This document shows positions 44,902 to 52,383 of a stretch of 64,000 bases of DNA, piece after piece (positions within the stretch are counted from its first letter, which is position 1; each line of letters starts with the position of its first letter). The position numbers and the translations under genes are program-made. The DNA comes from Marinicellulosiphila megalodicopiae (GTDB lineage Bacteria; Pseudomonadota; Gammaproteobacteria; Pseudomonadales; Natronospirillaceae): contig NZ_AP023087.1 in NCBI RefSeq assembly GCF_045862395.1, positions 2,046,001 to 2,110,000 on the forward strand, in the 5' to 3' direction. Below the pieces are notes generated by a model, which did not search any database, had not been told where the DNA came from, and worked only from the letters and a program-made list of their open reading frames with translations.

Positions 44902-46624
44902 TAAACATTTTACAGATTCAGGGATATTACGAAATGAACTGAGAGTAGGTGTAGTATCAACTGTGACTGCTCAGGGTGTTAAAATTAACCTTGCTCATGC
45001 AGGTGATGTAAGTGGGAGTTATATTAATGGGGCAAGATATGGACGAGGTGAGGTGGGTGAGCTCCTTTTAATTGAAGGTCAACAAACAATATCTTTAGGA
45101 AGACTTACTGAGGTCTGTTTGCCAGATAGAGATAGGTCTGAACTTTCTCAAGACTTTAATGGTGCAAGTCAAATTGATGCGATTGGTTTTGTACAATTAT
45201 TAGGTTCAATAAATATTGAACATTTAAAAATTCAAGCTGGAGTAAGCTCATACCCAAGGCTTGGTGATCGAGTTTTTTCTGCACCAAGTGAATTTATCAG
45301 TGCATTACCCGAGTTAATGAATGGTGGGATTACTGATGAAAATAATTCGAAAATAACTATTGAATTAGGAGAGGTAACAGGTGAAACGGGTAGTAAAATT
45401 CGTGTTACACCAGAAAAACTATTTGGACGACATTGTGCAATTCTAGGATCGACAGGTGGTGGTAAAAGTTGGACTACAGCAAAAATAATTGAAGAATGTT
45501 CTAAATATAAAAACTCTAAAGTGATTATTCTTGATGCAACGAGTGAGTATCGAAGTTTAAATTCTAAATATACAGAGCATTATCATTTAGGTGATCCTAT
45601 TCATAAGCATCCGAAATCGAAAGAAGTTTGTATACCACCTACTGATTTTGTTGAGTCGGATTTTATTGCGATGTTTGATCCAGCAGGTAAAGTGCAGGGG
45701 CCAAAATTAAGAGAAGCAATTAAAAGTTTACGGCTTGTTATGTTGGCACCGGAAATATTTCCAGATGGGTACATTAAAAAAATAAATGAACCTAAAGAAC
45801 ATTACCGATTAGCATTGAGAAAAAATAATAATGCTAAACTAGTCGATGATCCATCACAACCATTTAATATTTCAATGTTAAATAAACAAATTCAAGAAGA
45901 ATGCTGTTATCCAGAAGATTTTAAAAAAACTGGAAGATTATGGGGAGGGGAAGATGGTAGTGTTGCTTTTTGTTCTTCTTTGTTTACAAGGATTTTATCT
46001 GTTACACATTCGGAATCACTAAAATCTGTATTCAATGTAAAGCCTAGTGTTGAAAAATTAAGTGAGGTACTTGATAGTTTTTTTGAAGGTGAGCTAACTG
46101 TATTAAGATTGTGTTTAAGTGATGTAAGTTATCAATTTTATGCTAGGGAAGTGCTGGCTAATGTGGTTGGAAGGAAGCTCTTATCATTAGCGCGAAGTGA
46201 AAAATTTCGAGATAAGCCAGTTTTAGCAATAATCGACGAAGCGCATAATTTTTTAGGTAAAAGAATTGGATCTGAAGATCATTCAGCTAAACTTGACTCG
46301 TTTGAAATTATTGCTAAAGAAGGGCGTAAATATGGATTGAATATTTGTTTGGCTACGCAAAGACCACGAGATATCACTGAAGGAGTTCTTAGCCAAATGG
46401 GTACACTTTTAGTTCATCGATTGACAAATGACCGAGATAGAGAAGTTGTAGAGCGAGCTTGTGGTGAAATAGATCGTTCATCCGCATCTTTTTTACCCAA
46501 TTTAAAACAAGGTGAAGTAGCGCTTATAGGTGTAGATTTTCCAATACCAATGACAATACAAATGGATAAACCATTAAATCCACCAGAATCAGACGGGCCA
46601 AGTTTTCAGAAAATTTGGGAATAA
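44891..46624 (+). CDS. herA: HerA-type ATPase (DUF87) of the SIR2-HerA pair
   Basis: This 577-residue protein has an N-terminal HAS-barrel-like part (about residues 15-130, with GVVSTVTAQGVKINL). A FtsK/HerA-type motor follows: Walker A GSTGGGKS (186-193), Walker B LAIIDEAHN (445-453) and ATQRPRD (488-494). HerA motors form hexamers that move DNA. In SIR2-HerA systems the ATPase scaffolds and activates SIR2. The start overlaps the SIR2 gene, so the two are translationally coupled. No NurA is seen, which separates it from the archaeal repair type. Confidence 0.88.
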   Translation: MDLNKHFTDSGILRNELRVGVVSTVTAQGVKINLAHAGDVSGSYINGARYGRGEVGELLLIEGQQTISLGRLTEVCLPDRDRSELSQDFNGASQIDAIGFVQLLGSINIEHLKIQAGVSSYPRLGDRVFSAPSEFISALPELMNGGITDENNSKITIELGEVTGETGSKIRVTPEKLFGRHCAILGSTGGGKSWTTAKIIEECSKYKNSKVIILDATSEYRSLNSKYTEHYHLGDPIHKHPKSKEVCIPPTDFVESDFIAMFDPAGKVQGPKLREAIKSLRLVMLAPEIFPDGYIKKINEPKEHYRLALRKNNNAKLVDDPSQPFNISMLNKQIQEECCYPEDFKKTGRLWGGEDGSVAFCSSLFTRILSVTHSESLKSVFNVKPSVEKLSEVLDSFFEGELTVLRLCLSDVSYQFYAREVLANVVGRKLLSLARSEKFRDKPVLAIIDEAHNFLGKRIGSEDHSAKLDSFEIIAKEGRKYGLNICLATQRPRDITEGVLSQMGTLLVHRLTNDRDREVVERACGEIDRSSASFLPNLKQGEVALIGVDFPIPMTIQMDKPLNPPESDGPSFQKIWE

Positions 46625-46667
46625 AATATAGTTATAAATATTTAATAATAATTACTAAGGTGGATTT

Positions 46668-47198
46668 ATGGGTGTAATAATGACAGTTTTTCTAGGTGCG
46701 CTGGGTAGTGTACTTGCTTCCTTATTAATAATTTATTTTTTGTACAATATCAGGCCAAAAATTTCCATCTCACCTTTAATAGCTTGTAGCTCAAAAGAAA
46801 AAGGTGACACTACTTTTAAGATTAAAGTGATTAATAAAACTACAAGAAAAGTCATTGATTTAAAAGGTGAATTAACATTAGTTAAACCAATTAATAGACC
46901 TGAAGGTATTGGAAAGAGTTTGACTAATATACCATTGAAAACTGAAAGTTTATTAGAATTATCAGAATGCGGTGTTTCAGATGAATTTAGTGATTTTGCA
47001 TTTCATTTTATGACGACTTGTGATTTACATAAAGTATGGGGTGATGATGCGGGTGAATATTTAAGATTTAGAATTAAAGCATCCGATTCTTTAAGTAATC
47101 ATACATGTGTTTTTACAAAAGTTTATCATAATAAAAGTACATGCATAGTTAACGGTATTTCTTCTAAAGGAGATACATTGGAAGTGGCTGTTTATTAA
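46668..47198 (+). CDS. Membrane-anchored protein of unknown function next to SIR2-HerA
   Basis: I do not recognise a family. The 176-residue protein has one hydrophobic segment (about residues 7-26, ending LYNIRPK) and then a polar, beta-rich region of about 145 residues with four cysteines. The layout suggests a single-pass protein with an immunoglobulin-like or other beta-sandwich domain facing the cytoplasm or periplasm. AAGGTGG lies four bases before the start. It follows HerA by 43 bp on the same strand with no terminator between, so it is probably part of the same operon. Confidence 0.65.
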   Translation: MGVIMTVFLGALGSVLASLLIIYFLYNIRPKISISPLIACSSKEKGDTTFKIKVINKTTRKVIDLKGELTLVKPINRPEGIGKSLTNIPLKTESLLELSECGVSDEFSDFAFHFMTTCDLHKVWGDDAGEYLRFRIKASDSLSNHTCVFTKVYHNKSTCIVNGISSKGDTLEVAVY

Positions 47199-47220
47199 AA
47201 TAACAGTGTCGAGGGTTATG

Positions 47221-47340
47221 AGACCAATAGGGTAAGCGTAAAACCAAAATAATAAATCAAGCCAGTGCCGCTCAAGTTACTGGCTTTTTTTATGTCTAAA
47301 TTCTATTTGTTTTTTCTGTGTCATACTGTCATCAACAAGG
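47221..47340. repeat. Direct repeat flanking the primase-helicase gene, left copy
   Basis: These 120 bp are about 80 percent identical, by eye, to 49920-50037 in the same orientation. Shared strings include AGACCAAT, AAAATAATAAATCA, CTCAAGTTACTGGCTTTTTT, TGTCTAAATTC and GTCATACTGTCA. The copy contains a terminator hairpin. Confidence 0.85.
47259..47291 (+). terminator. Terminator hairpin inside the left direct repeat
   Basis: The stem AAGCCAGT (47259-47266) with ACTGGCTT (47279-47286) is followed by a T run. It lies 60 bp after the last gene of the SIR2-HerA unit. Confidence 0.8.
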
Positions 47341-47452
47341 TGGCACGTTAGCAAACTAATCAAGACAGACACACAAGTGGCCTGATTTAGATTGTTATGA
47401 ATGTCTAAGTTGGCTTGTTCTGGTTAATATTTTTTATTAACCGTAATTGGAA

Positions 47453-49816
47453 TTACAATAAACGTTGATTCACAAGTTCTAAATCATCCTCAAATATCAC
47501 AGCATACCCCATAGTCTTATAACTCTTTTCACGCTTTTTAAACATTCGATCTAACATAGGTAAATGACAATCCACATAGTCATGAATGGTCACTGATTCT
47601 TTACCTGCAATTTCCCTATGAATTCTACCCGCGTATTGAGCTAAAGTGCCTTTCCATGCAATAGGCATAGCTAAAAATAATGTATCGAGTCTGGGTAAGT
47701 CAAAACCTTCGCCTACGTATTTACCTGTAGCGACTACCACTTTTGCGGTTGCTAATTGCTCTTCTGCTTTTTTACGTTCGGCTACACGCATGGCGCCTTT
47801 TAATACAACACAGCTGATGCCTTGCTCTAAAAGCATAGTGTTAATAATTTCTGCATGCTCTCGTCGCTCAGTTAATACCAGTGGCTGTTTTGTTTGTTTT
47901 ACACTTTCTAAAACATCTTGAACGATTTGTTCAGTACGATTTTTGTTTTCTAATATCCAACGATAAGCATCTGAAATTTTTGGGCGTTGTTCTGGGTCTA
48001 ATAATGATTCTGGAGGTTGATCGTAAAGTTTGTGAATGATCACGTCTTGTTCGAACTTTTCATGATGGTCATTCTTAACTTTGTGTCGAATAGGACCTGC
48101 ACACATGAATATTATTTTTTGCTGTCCATCTTGCCTTTCTGGGGTAGCGGTAAGGCCTAATACGTATTTTGCGCGTATTTCATTGATTACCATTTCAAAG
48201 CGTGGGGCGCTAATGTGGTGACACTCATCTATGATTACCTGTCCATAATCTTGCACAATATCTGAAATACTGTTGTCTTTTTTATTGATTAAACTTTGGT
48301 AGGTAGCAATATCGATAACACTACTTGGTTTTTTCTTGCCTCCACCAATGATACCAATTTGAATCTCAGGTAAAAACGTTTGGATGCGCTCTTGCCATTG
48401 ATCAAGTAATTGTCGGCTATGAATCAATATTAATGTGTTTGTTTTTCGTTTTGCAATCAGTGCGATGGCGGTGACTGTTTTACCAAATGCAGTGGGTGCA
48501 TGAAGAACTCCAGTGTCGTGTTTACTTATTATATTTACTGCATTTTGTTGATTTTTTCTCAGTGTGAATAATGGTTTTAGTGATTTAAGCGTGACACCAC
48601 TGTTACGTTTATCATCGAATTCAATATCGATTTTATTTTCTGTTAATAATGCTATTGCTTCATCTAGGCAACCACGTGGAATGGATAAATAACCCTGTTC
48701 AATTCGTGCGCAAGAAATAATGCGTGGGATGCCATGAGTAGAAAACCGTAAAGCTTGAGTTTTAAAGAAAACTGGATTTGAGAAACTGGCTAAACGTCTT
48801 AATCTGGCAATAAGCGGGCTTGGCAGTTCATGGGTCTTAAAATAAATATGATTGGCTAATGTGATGGTTATTTTGTTTGGCGGGTTGTCCAGCAGTAATG
48901 GTTTTACTTTGGCTGTTAATTCCCAAGGTTCTCTTTTCTCGATCACCTGTTGTTCATTAAATAGTTTGGCTGTAGGTGAAATTTTAGTGAGTAATTCGGT
49001 TAATATTTGAGTTGAAATAGATTCTATTTGAGAGAGGTATTGCCATTGATTGCTTATTATTTGTAAATCTTGTGATACAAAAGTGCTGTTACTAGATAAT
49101 CTTGCTTCTTTTTGCAACGGTAATGCAATCAAATTACCAAAACCGCCCTCGGGCATAATATCTTGGTTGGGAAATAATCGGTCATAGGAATCAAAAGATA
49201 AATTAGGGTAAATTTCCATCGCTTTATCAAGTAGTGCAAAACCCAATAGTCTCGCGGTTTTTGCAGGTACATTTTCTTGAAAAAACACCCAAAGGTGTGC
49301 GCCATTTCCTGAACGAGATATTTCAATGCAATGAGGTATAGAGTATTTGCTACAAGCTACTGATAGCGCCTTTACTTCGTCTTGCCAGCCATCTTTGTCA
49401 AAATCAGCGGCTAGAAAATAACATGAGTTGTCATGTAATAAGGGATAAATGCCGACAACTTTTTGGCCTGCTAAATGTTGGTAAATGATTTGTTCATCTA
49501 ACTCTGAATATTGTCGATGGTTACAATCGGAGCATTTGACTCTTGGTTTATTGCAAATACCTTGAATCCATTCGTTATTGCAAGCTACTGAATAACCACT
49601 TCGACCTTGTTTGTTTTGCCAGCGAGTGGCGAAAATGTCGCTACGGCCACGAAACAAGTTTCTGAATATGGTGATTTTTTGATCTGTAGAAAATGATTCC
49701 GTACTTGGGATTATTTCATTTGTGTTGAGTAGATTTTCTTTGATGGCGAGTAATTGTTCTTGTTCTTTCTCCAATTGCTCTAAACGAATATTGATACTGT
49801 CGATGGTGTGATTCAT
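47453..49816 (-). CDS. Archaeo-eukaryotic primase / SF2 helicase fusion (TOTE-type)
   Basis: This 787-residue protein has an N-terminal coiled coil (about residues 8-30) and a zinc-ribbon-like set C79, C88, C95, C98. A primase domain of the kind annotated as TOTE conflict system archaeo-eukaryotic primase follows: DFD at 138-140 and SGNGAHLW with H174. The C-terminal half is a superfamily 2 helicase with Walker A PTAFGKT (441-447), DECHH (530-534), LTATPER (555-561) and a helicase C-terminal part with QYAGRIHR. TOTE-type proteins are predicted to act in conflict with invading DNA. It is next to SIR2-HerA and flanked by direct repeats, so it is probably an acquired defence module. Confidence 0.82.
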   Translation of the reverse strand: MNHTIDSINIRLEQLEKEQEQLLAIKENLLNTNEIIPSTESFSTDQKITIFRNLFRGRSDIFATRWQNKQGRSGYSVACNNEWIQGICNKPRVKCSDCNHRQYSELDEQIIYQHLAGQKVVGIYPLLHDNSCYFLAADFDKDGWQDEVKALSVACSKYSIPHCIEISRSGNGAHLWVFFQENVPAKTARLLGFALLDKAMEIYPNLSFDSYDRLFPNQDIMPEGGFGNLIALPLQKEARLSSNSTFVSQDLQIISNQWQYLSQIESISTQILTELLTKISPTAKLFNEQQVIEKREPWELTAKVKPLLLDNPPNKITITLANHIYFKTHELPSPLIARLRRLASFSNPVFFKTQALRFSTHGIPRIISCARIEQGYLSIPRGCLDEAIALLTENKIDIEFDDKRNSGVTLKSLKPLFTLRKNQQNAVNIISKHDTGVLHAPTAFGKTVTAIALIAKRKTNTLILIHSRQLLDQWQERIQTFLPEIQIGIIGGGKKKPSSVIDIATYQSLINKKDNSISDIVQDYGQVIIDECHHISAPRFEMVINEIRAKYVLGLTATPERQDGQQKIIFMCAGPIRHKVKNDHHEKFEQDVIIHKLYDQPPESLLDPEQRPKISDAYRWILENKNRTEQIVQDVLESVKQTKQPLVLTERREHAEIINTMLLEQGISCVVLKGAMRVAERKKAEEQLATAKVVVATGKYVGEGFDLPRLDTLFLAMPIAWKGTLAQYAGRIHREIAGKESVTIHDYVDCHLPMLDRMFKKREKSYKTMGYAVIFEDDLELVNQRLL

Positions 49817-50323
49817 ATAGTATCCAGTCGAGAAATTGAAATAATGAATGGTTTGCAGATATTCTAATTATAAGGCAAACAGCTAAAACAGGCATTTACT
49901 TTTAATTATTCTTAATCGAAGACCAATGGGGGTCAGAGTAAAATCAAAATAATAAATCAGCCTGTACGTCTCAAGTTACTGGCTTTTTTGTGTCTAAATT
50001 CCATCGCTATTTTCTATGTCATACTGTCACCAATAGGATTTCTGGACTTGTAGAAAAACTAAAATTGTCGAAGGTTTTCTTAAAGTTGAAATTACACTCA
50101 TAAATATAATTGAGGGCACCAACGACCCATTTGTATACAGTTGATCAAAAATATACCAATTATTAAATTACCTAACCCCACGAAAAAAACCAAACTACTC
50201 AGAATAAAACATTCAATTTCCACCTTATAAGTCACCCTTAAAAATCATGACTTCCAGCCAATTGTAAATCCAAAATAAAAACCAATACTATGCCTGTCAT
50301 TAATCAAAAGTAGTAAAGTAAAA
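49817..50323. other. Intergenic region with the right direct repeat
   Basis: About 507 bp without a supported gene lie between the divergent primase-helicase and htpX genes. Positions 49920-50037 are the second copy of the 120-bp direct repeat. The rest is AT-rich with no recognisable structure; it must contain both promoters. Confidence 0.7.
49920..50037. repeat. Direct repeat flanking the primase-helicase gene, right copy
   Basis: This is the second copy of the 120-bp repeat at 47221-47340. The terminator-like stem is partly degraded here (GCCTGT in place of GCCAGT). It carries GGGGGTCAGAGTAAAAT near its left end, where the first copy has GGGTAAGCGTAAAAC. Confidence 0.85.
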
Positions 50324-51178
50324 ATGAACAGAATATTCTTATTTTTAGCCACAAACCTAGCGGTAATGTTTGTGTTTGGTATTTTTGCCAGTATTGTCAT
50401 GCCTTTGTTGGGGATTCAAAGTGATGGTTTAGGCGGATTGTTTTTGATCTGTTTGTTGTTTGGAATGGGCGGCAGTTTTATTAGTTTGCAACTGTCTAAA
50501 TGGTTGGCCAAACGCAGTGTAAATGGACAGGTTATTAATGATTCAAACGAACGCCAAGCACAAGATTTAGTTCGTCGAGTGCAAAAATTAGCAGATAACG
50601 CGGGTATTCCTATGCCTGAATTAATGGTGTATCACTCACAAGATGTAAACGCATTTGCAACTGGTCCTAGTAAAAACAATGCATTAGTGGCAGTAAGTTC
50701 TGGGTTGTTAAATAAAATGAGCGATCAAGAAGTGGATGCGGTGTTGGCCCATGAAATTAGCCACGTTGCTAATGGTGATATGGTGACACTGACATTAATT
50801 CAAGGGGTGATGAATACCTTTGTGATGTTCTTTGCGCATATTGTGACGGGCATTATTGATAACTTTTTTCGAAATTCACAGGGTGAGGGCGGGTTAGGAT
50901 TTTTTGTAAGATTTATTGTTGTGTCTGTTTTACAAACGATCTTTGGTATTGGTGCGTCAATTATTGTGAATTGGTTTTCAAGAAAACGCGAATACGCTGC
51001 TGACAAAGGCGCAGCAAATTTAGTGGGCGCAGCGTCAATGATTGCTGCGCTTGAGCGATTAAAAGGTGGCGTTGAATCTGACCTTGAAGGTGAGATGGTG
51101 GCGTTTGGGATTAAAGGTAAGTTAGGTTTATTTGCTACTCACCCAAGTCTGGATGATCGTATTCAGGCGTTGCGTTAA
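50324..51178 (+). CDS. htpX: Membrane zinc protease HtpX
   Basis: This 284-residue inner-membrane protease helps remove misfolded membrane proteins. It has the zinc motif HEISH at residues 143-147, a third ligand in the REYAADKGAA region, two N-terminal membrane segments (about 5-28 and 36-56) and two more at about 155-178 and 190-215. The length and order match E. coli HtpX. It is transcribed alone and followed by a terminator. Confidence 0.96.
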   Translation: MNRIFLFLATNLAVMFVFGIFASIVMPLLGIQSDGLGGLFLICLLFGMGGSFISLQLSKWLAKRSVNGQVINDSNERQAQDLVRRVQKLADNAGIPMPELMVYHSQDVNAFATGPSKNNALVAVSSGLLNKMSDQEVDAVLAHEISHVANGDMVTLTLIQGVMNTFVMFFAHIVTGIIDNFFRNSQGEGGLGFFVRFIVVSVLQTIFGIGASIIVNWFSRKREYAADKGAANLVGAASMIAALERLKGGVESDLEGEMVAFGIKGKLGLFATHPSLDDRIQALR

Positions 51179-51200
51179 TTACGAATAGGAAAATCATTTA

Positions 51201-51236
51201 AGCCAGTCATTTTTTAGTGCTGGCTGTTTTATTTTT
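51201..51236 (+). terminator. Intrinsic terminator of htpX
   Basis: The stem AGCCAG with CTGGCT is followed by GTTTTATTTTT. Confidence 0.65.
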
Positions 51237-51335
51237 CACAATTTAAAAGGTTGTAATGAAAAGGAATGATATTTACATACTTTGAAAGATTGAACATAAT
51301 ATTGCAGAACATTATTAAATAAATTGGAAAAATCA

Positions 51336-51791
51336 ATGAATAAAGCATTAAAAATAAGTGAAGGTAAATTCATCAATATGGATCATATCGTACAATGGGA
51401 AGTAAGCGATGACAGTATTAAATTACAATTAATAAATGAACAAATCTCCATATCTGAATTAAGTGGGTTTTCAAAACAAGATGTTGAGTCTATTCATAAC
51501 GACATTTGTCAGTATATGGGGGCACAAATTAGTTCGGTGACGAATCAAAAACAACAAGTAGAAACACCAAATAATAATGAATTAAATTTAACCGTTACCC
51601 AGATGAATGATAACTGGCGACCAAATCAAGAGGTAAAAGATTTTTTGTTGGAAAATAAAATTCCTAAACCTTTTTCTGATGCACAATTATTAAAGTTTAA
51701 AAAATATTACATTGAAAATGGAAAATCAGCGATGTTTTGGGATGCGCGATTTATCAATTGGTTGCAACAAGCTCAAAATAAACTCGGTTAG
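51336..51791 (+). CDS. Protein with C-terminal DnaT-like DNA-binding domain
   Basis: This is a 151-residue protein. The start at 51336 has GGA upstream; an in-frame TTG four codons earlier is less likely. The C-terminal 55 residues (WRPNQEVKDFL, IPKPFSDAQLLKFKKYY, AMFWDARFINWL) match the single-strand DNA-binding domain of primosomal DnaT. The N-terminal half is not the usual DnaT N-terminus and is unassigned. Such proteins occur in replication restart or phage-like contexts, but no other replication gene is near. Confidence 0.72.
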   Translation: MNKALKISEGKFINMDHIVQWEVSDDSIKLQLINEQISISELSGFSKQDVESIHNDICQYMGAQISSVTNQKQQVETPNNNELNLTVTQMNDNWRPNQEVKDFLLENKIPKPFSDAQLLKFKKYYIENGKSAMFWDARFINWLQQAQNKLG

Positions 51792-52383
51792 AAACTCACA
51801 ATCTCTGAATAGCTTAAATTTACAGTGAGTTATTCAGAGTTTGACTCAATCAAATAAATAGTCATTCCTCTCCATTTCTCCATTTCTCCATTTTGTGTAA
51901 TTGTCAGTTAGATTTTATTTGTATCTAGTATTAATCAATATGGATTTTATTTAAATGAATATTAGCCCTTCCTAAATGATTGCGTTTGTTAAAACCAATA
52001 CATATCTAAATATAAACAAGTTTCATTAAATAATTGTGTTATTCGGTTTCGAGAAAAATCAGAGAAAAATCAATGTAACTTGTTTGGTTAAAGTGAATAA
52101 GGATTAGACTCGATAAATATTGAATAAATAATGGTTAATGTCATAAATTCAACTTTAATAAACTGTCAATTTTTCATTATAAATGCATTAGATAGTAATA
52201 GACGGTTTTATGACATTTAAAAACGATATTTTTAAGCAAGTTAAAAATGTTCTGCTAACCTTTTAATCTTAATTTGTTTGTTAGTTAAATGTAATGAATG
52301 GATTAAAACCTCATATTTAAAGCAGAGTTTATCAGTCCTACTTTAATGTCTAAAATTTAACTTAAATAATTTGGAAAAAATTA
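51792..52383. other. 592-bp intergenic region with hairpins and a short repeat
   Basis: No gene is supported. At 51794-51839 two inverted repeats interleave: ACTCAC with GTGAGT, and CTCTGAATA with TATTCAGAG. TCTCCATT is repeated three times at 51869-51892. The remainder is AT-rich and presumably holds the promoter of the repeat lipoprotein gene. Confidence 0.65.
51869..51892. repeat. 8-bp tandem repeat (TCTCCATT, three copies)
   Basis: Three exact copies of TCTCCATT lie in the non-coding region about 490 bp upstream of the repeat lipoprotein gene. Confidence 0.85.

Noticed and set aside
47221..50037. Direct repeats as phage or island att sites
   Set aside because: There is no integrase, tRNA or excisionase nearby. 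The copies are long and only about 80 percent identical, unlike att cores.
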